A DNA stretch of 64,000 nt, from positions 1-64,000 of the forward strand of contig CAIWKE010000010.1 in the NCBI GenBank assembly GCA_903913215.1, written 5' to 3'. The position numbers and the translations under genes are program-made. The notes beneath the pieces are model-generated. The model was given only the letters and a program-made list of their open reading frames with translations, made no database searches and was not told the origin of the DNA. The DNA comes from an uncultured Holophagaceae bacterium. GTDB taxonomy: Bacteria; Acidobacteriota; Holophagae; Holophagales; Holophagaceae. Positions 40,877-49,939 of the stretch are shown here, piece by piece. The first letter of the stretch is position 1. Each line of letters opens with the position of its first letter.

Positions 40877-42292
40877 ATGCGCCTTGCCCTCCTCGCCCCC
40901 CTGCTGGCCCTCACCCTGGGTGCCCAGGCCCCGGGCCATCATGGCGTGCGCCTGCCCCAGGCCTTCTTCGCGGGGAACCGCGCGCGCCTCTTGGCTGAGT
41001 TGAAGAAGCTGGGCCCCGGAACCCTGGGCGTGCTCAAATCCATGCCCGAGCTGCCCAGGAACGGGGGCGACACCCAGCCCTATCGCCAGGACTCGGACTT
41101 CTACTACCTCACGGGCATCGAAGAGGCCCGCTCCGTGGCCCTCCTGGACGCAGACAGCCCCAAACCTTACACGCTGCTGGTGCAGCCCCGGGATCCCAAG
41201 CGCGAAACCTACGATGGCCCCCTCCTGGGCGCAGAAGGCGCCCTGAAAGCCGGGGCGGATCAGGCCGTGGTGTTCCCCGAGGCAGCCAAGACCCTCAAGG
41301 AAGCGCTGCAGAAGGCCCAGCGGGTGGTGCTGGTCTGCACCTACGACGAGCCCTTCCGCAAGGAGGTCCTGGACGCCGTCTATCCCGTGGGCACCGACAA
41401 CGGCCATGCTTCGTACAAGAAGATCCTGGTGGATGGCCGCAACCTCGTGGGCGAACTGCGCCTCATCAAGCAGCCTGCGGAGCTCGAGATGCTCCAGCGG
41501 GCCGTGGATGCCTCCGTGGCAGGCCACCTGGCAGCCATGCGCGCCTCGGCCCGGGCCAGCAACGAGGGCGAGGTGGCCGGGGCCTTCGAGGGCACCGTCC
41601 GCAGCCTGGGCGCCCGCTTCCTGGGCTACGAGACCATCGCCGGGGCGGGGCCCAACAGCTGCGTCCTGCACTATCCCAACAACGACCAGCCCGTGGCCAA
41701 GGGCGCACTCCTGCTCATGGATGCGGGCGCCGAAGTAGGCTACTACACCGCCGACATCACCCGGGCCTGGCCCACCAGCGGCACCTTCTCCAAGGAGCAG
41801 CGGGCCATCTACGACTTGGTGCTGAAGGCGCAAAACGCGGCCATGGCCTGCATCCGGCCCGGTCGCATCCACCACGAGGGGTATGACGCAGCCATGCGCA
41901 TCCTCAGCGATGGGCTGGTGGACCTGGGCCTGCTGAAGGGCGACAAGGAGCAGGTCTACAAGAGCCGCGACTGGAAGCGCTACAGCATCCACGGCATCAG
42001 CCACTGGCTGGGCCTGGATGTCCACGACACCGGATCCTATGGCGGTTTCACCGAAGACAAGTCCGCGGGCCTGCGGGTGCTGGAGGCCGGCATGGTCCTC
42101 ACCGTGGAGCCCGGGCTCTACATCCCCAAGGACGCCAAGGATGTGGAGCCCCGCTGGCGGGGCATCGGCGTGCGCCTGGAGGATGACCTGGTGGTCACCG
42201 CCGATGGCTATCGCAACCTCAGCGACAAGCTGCCGCGAGGGGCTGAGGAGATCGAAGCCATCGTGAAGTCAGGATTGAAAGCGAAGAAGTAG
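40877..42292 (+). CDS. pepP: Xaa-Pro aminopeptidase (M24B), exported
   Basis: The 471-residue protein has a short signal peptide (MRLALLAPLLALTLGAQA), an N-terminal creatinase-like domain (about 25-200; YRQDSDFYYLTGIEEA) and a pita-bread catalytic domain with the five metal ligands visible in LMDAGAEVGYYTADITR, HGISHWLGLDVHDTG, LTVEPGLYIP and VRLEDDLVV. It removes N-terminal residues before proline. Periplasmic location is inferred from the signal. GGAG precedes the ATG at 40877. Confidence 0.93.
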   Translation: MRLALLAPLLALTLGAQAPGHHGVRLPQAFFAGNRARLLAELKKLGPGTLGVLKSMPELPRNGGDTQPYRQDSDFYYLTGIEEARSVALLDADSPKPYTLLVQPRDPKRETYDGPLLGAEGALKAGADQAVVFPEAAKTLKEALQKAQRVVLVCTYDEPFRKEVLDAVYPVGTDNGHASYKKILVDGRNLVGELRLIKQPAELEMLQRAVDASVAGHLAAMRASARASNEGEVAGAFEGTVRSLGARFLGYETIAGAGPNSCVLHYPNNDQPVAKGALLLMDAGAEVGYYTADITRAWPTSGTFSKEQRAIYDLVLKAQNAAMACIRPGRIHHEGYDAAMRILSDGLVDLGLLKGDKEQVYKSRDWKRYSIHGISHWLGLDVHDTGSYGGFTEDKSAGLRVLEAGMVLTVEPGLYIPKDAKDVEPRWRGIGVRLEDDLVVTADGYRNLSDKLPRGAEEIEAIVKSGLKAKK

Positions 42293-42307
42293 CTGCTGCG
42301 ACTGGGT

Positions 42308-43831
42308 TCACACCGGGGTCACGCTCCGCCGCTTCACGGGCCAGACGTCCCTGCGGCGGGCCCGGCCCAGGCGGGTGCTGAGTTCGCTGCGCAGGTCCGC
42401 CGGATCCACGATGGCGTCCACATGCAGGTCCGCCCCCAGCTTGCGCAGGTCGATATCGGCGTTGTATTCGTCCCGGAGCTGCTGCACGTAGGCGATGCGC
42501 TCTGCCTCGGGCTTGTCCGCGATCTTGTTGGCGAAGACCGCGTTCACGGCGGCCTCAGCCCCCATGACGGCGATGCTGGCCGTGGGCAGGGCCAGGGTGG
42601 CGTCGGGATCGAAGCCCGGCCCACTCATGGCGTAGAGGCCCGCGCCATAGGCCTTCCGCACCACCACACAGAAGCGCGGCGTGGAGCAGGCGGCCATGGC
42701 GCTGATCATCTTGGCGCCATGGCGGATGATGCCCTGCTTCTCCACGGCGCTGCCGATCATGAAGCCGGGCACATCGCTGAGGAAGACCAGGGGGATGCCG
42801 AAGGCGTCGCAGAGGGTGATGAAGCGCGTGGCCTTGTCGGCGCTGTCCACGAAGAGCACGCCGCCCTTCACCCGGGGCTGGTTGGCCAGGATGCCCACAG
42901 GGCGCCCCTCTAGGCGGGCCAGGCCCGTGATGATCTCCCCGGCAAAGAGCTTCTTCACCTCCAGGAAACTGCCCTCGTCCACCAGGCCCTCGATGAAGTC
43001 CTTCATCTGGAAGGGGGCCATGATGTCGGTGGGTACTATGGCTCCCAATGCTTTCGCATTGGGAGTTACCGCCTTCGGCGGGGTCATGGGCAGGGGGGCT
43101 TCGCAGTGCTCCGGGAAGTAGGCAAGATACTGGCGGCATAGTTCGATGGCCTCCTGCTCGGTCTTGCAGAGGAAGTCGCCGCAGCCACTCACGGCGCAGT
43201 GCATGCGGGCGCCGCCCAGGTCCTCCAGGCTGATCTTCTCGCCGATGACCATTTCCGCCATGCGCGGGGAGCCCAGGTACATGCTGGCATTGCCCTCCAC
43301 CATGATCACCACATCGCAGAAGGCGGGGATGTAGGCTCCGCCCGCCGCCGATGGCCCGAAGAGCAGGCAGACCTGGGGCACCAGACCCGAGAGGGCCACC
43401 TCCATGTGGAAAATGGTGCCGGCATGGCGACGCCCCGGGAACATGTCCAGTTGATCCGTGATGCGGGCCCCGGCGCTGTCCACCAGGTAGAGCATGGGCA
43501 CCTTGAGGCGCAGGGCCACCTCCTGGATGCGGATGATCTTCTCCACGGTCCGGGCGCCCCAGCTGCCGGCCTTGATGGTGCTGTCGTTGGCCATGAGGGC
43601 CACCGTGCGGCCGCCCATGGTGGCCGTGCCGGTGATGACGCCATCTGCGGGCAGGTCCTTGTGCAAGGCTTTGGCGAAGAGACCATCCTCGGCAAAGCTG
43701 CCCTCATCCACCAGCAGAGCAATGCGCTCCCGGGCGAAGAGCTTGCCCGCCTCGGCGTTCTTGTCGTGGGCCTTGGGGGCACCGCCCATCTTGATGCGCG
43801 CAACTTCCGCGCGGAAGGCTTCTGGCTGCAT
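42308..43831 (-). CDS. Acyl-CoA carboxylase beta (carboxyltransferase) subunit
   Basis: The 507-residue carboxyltransferase belongs to the propionyl-/methylcrotonyl-CoA carboxylase group. Features: YLVDSAGARITDQLDMFPGR, LFGPSAAGGAYIPAFCD, MYLGSPRMAEMVIGE, and the C-terminal FVDSADKATRFITLCDAFG and YGAGLYAMSG. The acyl-CoA substrate is not certain; no alpha subunit lies beside it, but stand-alone biotinyl carriers lie at 58.5-59 kb and accC at 17 kb. The ATG at 43831 has GAGG upstream; the longer frame to 43936 is spurious. A perfect 10-bp hairpin lies inside the gene (43042-43065). Confidence 0.93.
   Translation of the reverse strand: MQPEAFRAEVARIKMGGAPKAHDKNAEAGKLFARERIALLVDEGSFAEDGLFAKALHKDLPADGVITGTATMGGRTVALMANDSTIKAGSWGARTVEKIIRIQEVALRLKVPMLYLVDSAGARITDQLDMFPGRRHAGTIFHMEVALSGLVPQVCLLFGPSAAGGAYIPAFCDVVIMVEGNASMYLGSPRMAEMVIGEKISLEDLGGARMHCAVSGCGDFLCKTEQEAIELCRQYLAYFPEHCEAPLPMTPPKAVTPNAKALGAIVPTDIMAPFQMKDFIEGLVDEGSFLEVKKLFAGEIITGLARLEGRPVGILANQPRVKGGVLFVDSADKATRFITLCDAFGIPLVFLSDVPGFMIGSAVEKQGIIRHGAKMISAMAACSTPRFCVVVRKAYGAGLYAMSGPGFDPDATLALPTASIAVMGAEAAVNAVFANKIADKPEAERIAYVQQLRDEYNADIDLRKLGADLHVDAIVDPADLRSELSTRLGRARRRDVWPVKRRSVTPV
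43042..43065. repeat. Perfect 10-bp hairpin inside the carboxylase gene
   Basis: CTCCCAATGC (43042-43051) and GCATTGGGAG (43056-43065) flank a TTTC loop. It encodes residues in TPNAKALGA, a spot between the two halves of the enzyme where homologues vary. It may be a coding-tolerated palindromic insertion. Confidence 0.6.
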
Positions 43832-43892
43832 GGTGACCTCGGTTACGGGATGGTGGCTCCAGCATAGCGGCCCCCCGTGCCATCCTGGAGAG

Positions 43893-45092
43893 ATGGACGA
43901 ATGGAACGAGGCATCCGATCGGGCGGGCTTCCTCACCGCGCCCTTCCTGCTGCTCTGGGCCTTCTACTTCCTGGTCTTCGCCGCAGGCTACCAGCTCTTT
44001 CCCGTGGTGCCTCTGCACCTGCGGGACATGGGCGCCAGCCTGGCGGAAAGCGGGCGCTTCCAGATGGCCTTCATGCTGGGCTCGGGCTTCGGCTCCCTGT
44101 TCACGGGCCCCCTGGGGGACCGTCTGGGCCAGCGCCGGGTGCTGCGGGTGGCCTCCCTGGCCCTGGTAGCCATCCTCGTGACCTACGCCTTCGTCCAGGT
44201 GCGGTGGATCTTCTATGTCCTGGCGCCCCTGCATGGCCTGCTCTGGTCCGCCCTGCGCACGGCCTCCATGGCCAAGGTGGGCGGCATCCTCAGCCCCCGG
44301 CACCGGGCCCAGGGCATGTCCCTCTTCGGCCTGGCGGGCCCAGGCGGCGTAGCCATCGGCCCCTTGGCGGGGCTCTGGCTGCTGCCCCATCTGGGCTTCG
44401 CCTGGATGCTGATCATCCTGGCCCTGGTCTTCGCAGTGCTGCACCTGCTCATCGGCTCCCTGCCCCGGGAGTCCGCTTGCGAGATCAGCCCGGGTGCCGC
44501 CTTCAGCCTGCCGGACCGCGCGGTCTGGGGCCCGGTCTCACTCCTGCTCTTTCTGGGCCTCAGCTTCGGCCCCATGCCGCCCTACAGTGCTCAGGAGGCG
44601 AAGGCCCTGGGCATGCTCTGGCCCTCGGCCCTGCTCACCTGTTTCGCCGTGGGCATGATGGGCATGCGGGCCGTGCTGGGGCTCACGGGCATGGGCCGGC
44701 GCCCGGTGGCCCTGCTGCCCCTGATGATGGCCATCGCCGCCCTGGGCTCGTTGTTGCTCACGGTCCTGCCCGGCGGCACGGACCGCCACCTCGCGGCGGG
44801 CCTCATCTACGGCGCAGGCTACGGCATGGTCCACACCCTCGTCTTCATGCACATCATCGAGATCAGTGCGCCAGAGCGCCGCGGCTCCGGCGTGGGCGCC
44901 CTCTTCTTCGCCTTCGATGTGGGCACCGCCCTGGGGGCCTTCAGCCTGGGCTGGGTCATGGACCACTTCGGCTTCCGCTGGGGCTGGGCCGGGGGCGCCC
45001 TTCTGCTGCTGTTCGCCATCCCCTTGGCTCGGCGCATCGGGGGCCAGGTCATGACAAGCGGCACGGCCCCCTCTGGCATCCTGGAGTCATGA
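43893..45092 (+). CDS. Major facilitator superfamily transporter 1
   Basis: The 399-residue MFS protein has about 12 membrane segments and the loop motif TGPLGDRLGQRRVLR (MFS motif A, GxxxDRxGRRxxL). It starts MDEWNEASDRAGFLTAP; GGAG lies only 2 bases before this ATG, so the start is not firm. Substrate is unknown. Its stop overlaps the start of the paralogous second transporter by 4 bases (ATGA). Both share GASLAESGRF near the N terminus, showing tandem duplication. Confidence 0.85.
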   Translation: MDEWNEASDRAGFLTAPFLLLWAFYFLVFAAGYQLFPVVPLHLRDMGASLAESGRFQMAFMLGSGFGSLFTGPLGDRLGQRRVLRVASLALVAILVTYAFVQVRWIFYVLAPLHGLLWSALRTASMAKVGGILSPRHRAQGMSLFGLAGPGGVAIGPLAGLWLLPHLGFAWMLIILALVFAVLHLLIGSLPRESACEISPGAAFSLPDRAVWGPVSLLLFLGLSFGPMPPYSAQEAKALGMLWPSALLTCFAVGMMGMRAVLGLTGMGRRPVALLPLMMAIAALGSLLLTVLPGGTDRHLAAGLIYGAGYGMVHTLVFMHIIEISAPERRGSGVGALFFAFDVGTALGAFSLGWVMDHFGFRWGWAGGALLLLFAIPLARRIGGQVMTSGTAPSGILES

Positions 45093-46234
45093 CGGCTCTT
45101 TCCACCACCAAGCCCCGGCTGCTGACGCGCACCTTCGTGCTGGTGTGGACGCTCACCTTCGTCACCTTTTTTGCAGCTTTCCAGCTCTTTCCCACGATAC
45201 CCCTGCGCCTGCGGGAACTGGGTGCCAGCCTGGCCGAGAGTGGGCGCTTCATGAGCCTCTTCACGGCGGGCAGCGCCCTGGGGGCCCTGGTCACGGGCCC
45301 CCTGGGAGACCGGGTGGGACACCGCCGCCTGGTGGTGGCCTGCGCGGGACTCTACGCGCTGTTCCTGGGCGCCTACGCGCTGCTCACCAGCCGCTGGGGC
45401 TTCTACGCCCTGGCCTTTCCCCACGGCATCGTCTGGTCGGGGCTGCTGACGGCCACCATGGCCTCCCTGGCCCACGTGCTCCCCGAGGACCGCCGCGCCG
45501 ATGGGCTCAGCCTCTACGGCCTGGCCAGCCCCGGTGGGGTCATCGTCGGTCCCCTGCTGGGCCTGTGGATCCAGCAGCACTGGGGCTTTGCACCCATCGG
45601 CTGGTACCTGGCCGCCCTCTTCCTCCTGCTGGCCATCCTGGGCACCACCCTGCCGGCAGACCACCTCCACGGCCGCCCCGAGGGCTTCAAGTGGCCTGAC
45701 GCCTCCGTGCTGGGGCCCTGCCTGGTGCTGTTCTGTACGGCGTTGGGCTACGGCGCTCTGGGCAGCTACACGGCCCAGGAGGGCCTGGCCCTGCACCTGC
45801 CCCTGCCCGCGGCCTTCCTGTCCTGCATGGCCATCGGCATGGTGCTCATGCGCCTGGCCATGCTGCGCCGGGGCTTCGGCCGCCGCCCCATCCGCAAGCT
45901 GCCCGCCATGCTGGTGGGCGCCACCCTGGGCCTAGTCCTGCTGGCGGCCCTGCCCGGCGGCACATGGCGCCACGTGGTCTCGGCGCTGCTCTACGGCGCG
46001 GGCTACAGCATGCTGCACACCCTGCTCAATGCGAAGCTGCTGGAATCTACGGAGCCCTCAAGGCGCGGTTCCGCCTTCGGCGCCCTGCTCTTCGCCTTCG
46101 ACGCCGGCATCGGCCTCGGCAGCTTCACCCTCGGCTGGGTCATCGGCCACCACGGCTACCGCCTCGGCTGGGCCCTCGGCGCCCTCGCCATGGTCGCCGC
46201 CCTGCCCACCGCGTTGAAGCTCAGTCGGGACTGA
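45089..46234 (+). CDS. Major facilitator superfamily transporter 2
   Basis: The 381-residue MFS protein with about 12 membrane segments has motif A as TGPLGDRVGHRRLVV. It is paralogous to the preceding transporter (shared GASLAESGRF, PGGVIVGPLLGL, RRGSAFGALLFAFDAG). Its ATG overlaps the upstream stop, so translation is coupled. Substrate unknown. The two proteins could form a functional pair or be a recent duplication. Confidence 0.88.
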   Translation: MTALSTTKPRLLTRTFVLVWTLTFVTFFAAFQLFPTIPLRLRELGASLAESGRFMSLFTAGSALGALVTGPLGDRVGHRRLVVACAGLYALFLGAYALLTSRWGFYALAFPHGIVWSGLLTATMASLAHVLPEDRRADGLSLYGLASPGGVIVGPLLGLWIQQHWGFAPIGWYLAALFLLLAILGTTLPADHLHGRPEGFKWPDASVLGPCLVLFCTALGYGALGSYTAQEGLALHLPLPAAFLSCMAIGMVLMRLAMLRRGFGRRPIRKLPAMLVGATLGLVLLAALPGGTWRHVVSALLYGAGYSMLHTLLNAKLLESTEPSRRGSAFGALLFAFDAGIGLGSFTLGWVIGHHGYRLGWALGALAMVAALPTALKLSRD

Positions 46235-46239
46235 GGATC

Positions 46240-46459
46240 AACTGATCCACCACGAAGACTCGAAGACTCGAAGAAAAATCAAAGAAAGCAAAAAATCACT
46301 CACTGAGAAAAGACGAGGGAGCGGGGATCACGGAGAAAGAGGGGCCCATTCCTCCGTCTCCTCCGCTCCCTCTGCATTCCTCTGCGTGTGGAGTTCTTAG
46401 TTATTTAATTTTAGTGTTTCGTTGTTCTTATTTCTTCGTGCCTTCGTGGTGGATCAGTT
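46240..46459. repeat. 220-bp composite inverted repeat between convergent genes
   Basis: Outer arms AACTGATCCACCACGAAG (46240-46257 and reverse complement at 46442-46459) are exact. Inner arms GAGGGAGCGG (46315-46324) and CCGCTCCCTC (46363-46372) add a second stem. The middle is A-rich then T-rich (AGAAAAATCAAAG ... TTATTTAATTTTAG). The whole gap between the MFS and SDR stops is filled. It belongs to the same CCACGAAG family as 27503-27536. Confidence 0.85.
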
Positions 46460-46461
46460 TT

Positions 46462-47229
46462 TTAAGCCCGCCGATGCAGTTTGTGCACGCTGGCCTGGTC
46501 GGTGCACTTGACGAGCATCTCGTCGATGTTCACGTGGTCGGGGAGCATGAGGCACCAGCGGACGCACTCGGCGACATCGTAGGCCTTCAGTGGCTGCACA
46601 CCCTGGTAGACGGCCTTGGCCTTGTCGTCGCTCTTGAGGCGCACGTTGGAGAACTCGGTCTCGGCCATGCCGGGGTCCACGGAGGTGACGCGGATCTGCT
46701 CGCCATTCACTTCCAGGCGCAGGCTGTGGGCCATGGCCTTCACGCCGAATTTGGAGGCGCAGTAGACGCTGCCGCCTTCATAGGGCTGGTGGCCGGCGGT
46801 GCTCCCGATGAAGAAGATGTGGCCCCAGCCGGCCTTCCGCAGGTGGGGCAGGCCCGCCCGGATGGTCTTCACGACGCCCTCGACGTTGGTGCGCATCATG
46901 GCTTCGAGGTCCTCGTCCGGCGTCTCCCACATCTTGAAGGTGCCGCTGGCCAGGCCCGCGTTGGCGATGAGCACGTGCAACCCGCCCAGGGAGCCGGCCG
47001 CGGCCGCCACAAAGGCATTCACGCTGGCGGTGTCCCGGGTGTCCACTTGTCCCGCGAAGACCTTCACCCCGTGCGCCTGGGTCAGCTCCGTGGCTAGGGC
47101 CTCCAAACGGTCCAGACGACGGGCCCCCAGCGCCAGGTGGCAGCCCTGGGCCGCCAGCAGTCGTGCCATGGCTTCTCCGAACCCACTGGAGGCGCCGGTG
47201 ATAAGAACGATGGGATGCTCGGGGCGCAT
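46462..47229 (-). CDS. SDR family NAD(P)-dependent oxidoreductase, YdfG-like
   Basis: The 255-residue short-chain dehydrogenase shows the coenzyme loop TGASSGFGEAMA, NAGLA, the catalytic serine region IGSTAG, the YxxxK motif YCASK, and the YdfG-like phrase TEFSNVRLKSDD. YdfG-type enzymes oxidise serine and related 3-hydroxy acids with NADP+. Substrate here is inferred from similarity only. Start has GGAGTC 5 bases upstream. It precedes a gene-end repeat. Confidence 0.92.
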   Translation of the reverse strand: MRPEHPIVLITGASSGFGEAMARLLAAQGCHLALGARRLDRLEALATELTQAHGVKVFAGQVDTRDTASVNAFVAAAAGSLGGLHVLIANAGLASGTFKMWETPDEDLEAMMRTNVEGVVKTIRAGLPHLRKAGWGHIFFIGSTAGHQPYEGGSVYCASKFGVKAMAHSLRLEVNGEQIRVTSVDPGMAETEFSNVRLKSDDKAKAVYQGVQPLKAYDVAECVRWCLMLPDHVNIDEMLVKCTDQASVHKLHRRA

Positions 47230-47245
47230 GCTGACTCCTGGATGA

Positions 47246-48601
47246 TTAACGATAGTTCAGGTGGAACTCGCCCAGCGCCTTGACCATCTTCTCAATCTGC
47301 TCGGTGGGGGGCAGGATGGTGGTGCGGAAGTGAGCGGTGCCGATGGCCTGACCGAAGCCGGAGCCAGGTACCACGCAGATGCCCGTGGTCTCCAGCAGGG
47401 CCATGGCGTACTCCGAATCCGTGCGCCCAGGCGGCAGGGTGATACGGGGGAAGGCGTACATGGCCCCGGCGATGATGTTGCAGGAGATCCCTTCGATCTT
47501 GTTGAGGCCCTCGGCCAGGAAGATGGCGCGGTGCTTCAAGGTGTCCAGGATGTTTTTCCGCTCGGTGGCGTATTGGGGGTAGCTGGGCATGCCGGGCTTG
47601 GGGGGGCGCACCATGGCGTACATGGCGGCCTGGCCCGGGAGGTTGGCGCAGAGGCACACACTCTGCAACTTCAAGATCTGGGCGGCCACATCCTCAGGCA
47701 CGTTGCGGTATTCGAAGTAGCCGCCCCGCACTCCGCACTCGCCCAGGAAGCCCTTGGAGCAGGAGTGGAAGCTGAAGAGCGAGATGTCCTTGACCTCCCG
47801 CTCGTGCAGGACCTTGGCGAAGGAGACGAATTCATCGCCCGCCAGGAAGATGTTCTCCTGGTAGACCTCGTCAGCCAGGATCGAGAGGCCATGAGCCTGG
47901 GCGAAGTCCACGATCATGCCGATGTTGGCCTCGTCCAGCACGGCCCCTGTGGGGTTGCCGGGGTTGATGACGCAGATGGCCCGCACCCTCGTCCCCGCGG
48001 CCTGGGCCTGGGCCAGGGCGTCCTCCAGCATGGGGCGGCTCAGCTTCCAGCCGTTGGCCTCATCCAGGAAGTAGGGCACCATGCGGCCCCCGTAGAGGGT
48101 GATGCTGGCTGAGTAGAGCGGGTACTGCGGAATGGGCACCATCACCCCATCCAGGGGCCCACTGAGCAGCAGCCGCAGGATGGTCTGCACACCCTTGCTG
48201 GCCCCGTCCGTGAGGAAGATCGCGTCGGGATCCACACCGATGTGGTCCCGCTCCAGGATGAATTCCGCCACTGCCTCGCGGATGAAACGAACACCCCGGC
48301 TTTCGCTGTAGGCGCCCAAACCGTGTTTCGTGCCCGCCAGGATGGCCTTGGCGGTCTCGATGGCGTCTGCAGGGAAGAGCTGGGGCGCCAGATCCATGAG
48401 GGCCGGATACTCACAGAGGGCCAGTAGCTGTCGGTTCCAGCTGAGGGGCGCCTGCCCCAGCGACTGGGGGTTGCCGATGTTGCAATAGATGATCTCCCGG
48501 CCCTGTTTTTCCAACTCCGCCGCCCTGGCCACGATGGGGCCCCGCACGGCGTATTCCGTCGCCAGGACGGATCGGCTGATATCGGCAAATTGAATCGTCA
48601 T
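47246..48601 (-). CDS. Alanine aminotransferase, eukaryote-like (GPT) type
   Basis: The 451-residue fold-type I PLP enzyme interconverts alanine and pyruvate with glutamate as partner. It follows the animal/plant ALT pattern closely: YCNIGNPQSLGQAPLSWNRQ, IPQYPLYSASITLYGG, NPGNPTGAV, ADEVYQENIF, the PLP-lysine block FHSCSKGFLGECGVRGGY, and GMYAFPRI-like GAMYAFPRITLP. A GTG 6 bases upstream also opens the frame; GGAG spacing favours the ATG at 48601. It is divergent from the acyl-CoA dehydrogenase. Confidence 0.9.
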   Translation of the reverse strand: MTIQFADISRSVLATEYAVRGPIVARAAELEKQGREIIYCNIGNPQSLGQAPLSWNRQLLALCEYPALMDLAPQLFPADAIETAKAILAGTKHGLGAYSESRGVRFIREAVAEFILERDHIGVDPDAIFLTDGASKGVQTILRLLLSGPLDGVMVPIPQYPLYSASITLYGGRMVPYFLDEANGWKLSRPMLEDALAQAQAAGTRVRAICVINPGNPTGAVLDEANIGMIVDFAQAHGLSILADEVYQENIFLAGDEFVSFAKVLHEREVKDISLFSFHSCSKGFLGECGVRGGYFEYRNVPEDVAAQILKLQSVCLCANLPGQAAMYAMVRPPKPGMPSYPQYATERKNILDTLKHRAIFLAEGLNKIEGISCNIIAGAMYAFPRITLPPGRTDSEYAMALLETTGICVVPGSGFGQAIGTAHFRTTILPPTEQIEKMVKALGEFHLNYR

Positions 48602-48729
48602 GGGCACTCCAACCCCCGAGTTTAACCAGGCCCGCCCCTGTGACCCAGGTCATCCTGCCCCCAAGGCACGGGGACGATAGACTGGACCTTGACCACCGGC
48701 CATTCCACCCCCATCCCCACGAGGCATCT

Positions 48730-49875
48730 ATGTTCGGTTTCACCCTGCCCAAAGAACTCCAGGAACAGAAGGAGCGCGCCCACACCTTCGCCGAGAAGGT
48801 CATGCGCCCCGTGGCCCGGCAGTACGACGAGACCGGCGAATGGGCCGTGGACGTCTATAAGCAGGCCTGGGACATGGGCTACCTGCAGGCCCTGGTGCCT
48901 GAGGACTGCGGCGGCCCCGGCGCCTCCCAGATGGAGGAGACCGTGGTCTGCGAGGAGTTGGCCTGGGGCTGCGCGGGCCTCTACACCTCCATCATGGCCA
49001 ACGGCCTGGCCATGACCCCCCTGCTGGTGGCCGCCAGCCCCGAGCAGAAGAAGAAGTGGCTGGGCATGCTGGCCGAGGAGCCCAAGTTCGCGGCCTTCTC
49101 CCTGTCCGAGCCCAATGCCGGGTCTGACGCGGGCGGCATGAGCTGCCGGGCCGAAAAGAAGGGCGACAAATACATCATCAACGGCACCAAGTGCTACTGC
49201 ACCAATGGCGGCTACGCCGACTGGTACGCCCTCTTTTGCAGCACGGACCCCAGCAAGGGGGCTCGCGGCACCAGCTGCATCGTGGTCCCCCGAGACACCC
49301 CGGGCCTGGTGGTGGGCAAAGCCATGGACAAGATGGGCCAGCGGGCTAGCAACCAGGTGGAGCTCTACTTCAACGACGCCGAGGTGCCCGCCGAGAACAT
49401 CCTGGGCAAGGAGGGCATGGGCTTCATCATCGCCATGAAGACGCTCGACCAGACCCGCGCCGCCGTGGCCGCCGGGGGTGTTGGCGTGGCCCGGGCCGCC
49501 TACGAGATCGCCCTGCAGTACGCCAAGACCCGCATCCAGTTCGGCCAGCCCATTTTCGCCAATCAGGCTATCAGCTTCATGCTGGCGGACATGGCCAAGA
49601 AGATCGAGGCCAGCCGCCTGCTCACCTACCAAGCCGCCTGGATGACCGACAACGGCCTCAAGAACTCCAAGCAGAGCGCCATGGCCAAGACCTTCGCCAC
49701 GGACACTGCCATGGAGGTCACCACCGATGCCGTGCAGATCCTCGGCGGCAATGGCTACAGCCGCGACTATCTGGTGGAGAAGTGCATGCGCGACGCCAAG
49801 CTGCTCCAGATCTACGAAGGGACGAACCAGATCCAGCGCATGGTCATCGCCAAAGAAATCCAGCAGGGCAACTAG
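48730..49875 (+). CDS. Acyl-CoA dehydrogenase
   Basis: The 381-residue flavoprotein oxidises acyl-CoA to enoyl-CoA, passing electrons to ETF. Family regions: FSLSEPNAGSDAGGM for FAD/substrate binding, YCTNGGYADWY, the C-terminal LQGRGGNGY-type QILGGNGYSRDY, and the catalytic base Glu in IYEGTNQIQRMV. CACGAGG lies 5 bases before the ATG at 48730. The acyl chain specificity is not predictable. It would feed the enoyl-CoA hydratase encoded at 57.7 kb. Confidence 0.94.
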   Translation: MFGFTLPKELQEQKERAHTFAEKVMRPVARQYDETGEWAVDVYKQAWDMGYLQALVPEDCGGPGASQMEETVVCEELAWGCAGLYTSIMANGLAMTPLLVAASPEQKKKWLGMLAEEPKFAAFSLSEPNAGSDAGGMSCRAEKKGDKYIINGTKCYCTNGGYADWYALFCSTDPSKGARGTSCIVVPRDTPGLVVGKAMDKMGQRASNQVELYFNDAEVPAENILGKEGMGFIIAMKTLDQTRAAVAAGGVGVARAAYEIALQYAKTRIQFGQPIFANQAISFMLADMAKKIEASRLLTYQAAWMTDNGLKNSKQSAMAKTFATDTAMEVTTDAVQILGGNGYSRDYLVEKCMRDAKLLQIYEGTNQIQRMVIAKEIQQGN

Positions 49876-49939
49876 GATCTGCGCGAAGAATAACTTGCTC
49901 AACCTTGCCGAAATCCAGTGACACCCCTCGACAGTTAAA

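Noticed and set aside
43877-46234. 785-codon open frame spanning both MFS genes
   Set aside because: The part before 45089 is the wrong frame of transporter 1; real translation starts at the overlapping ATG.
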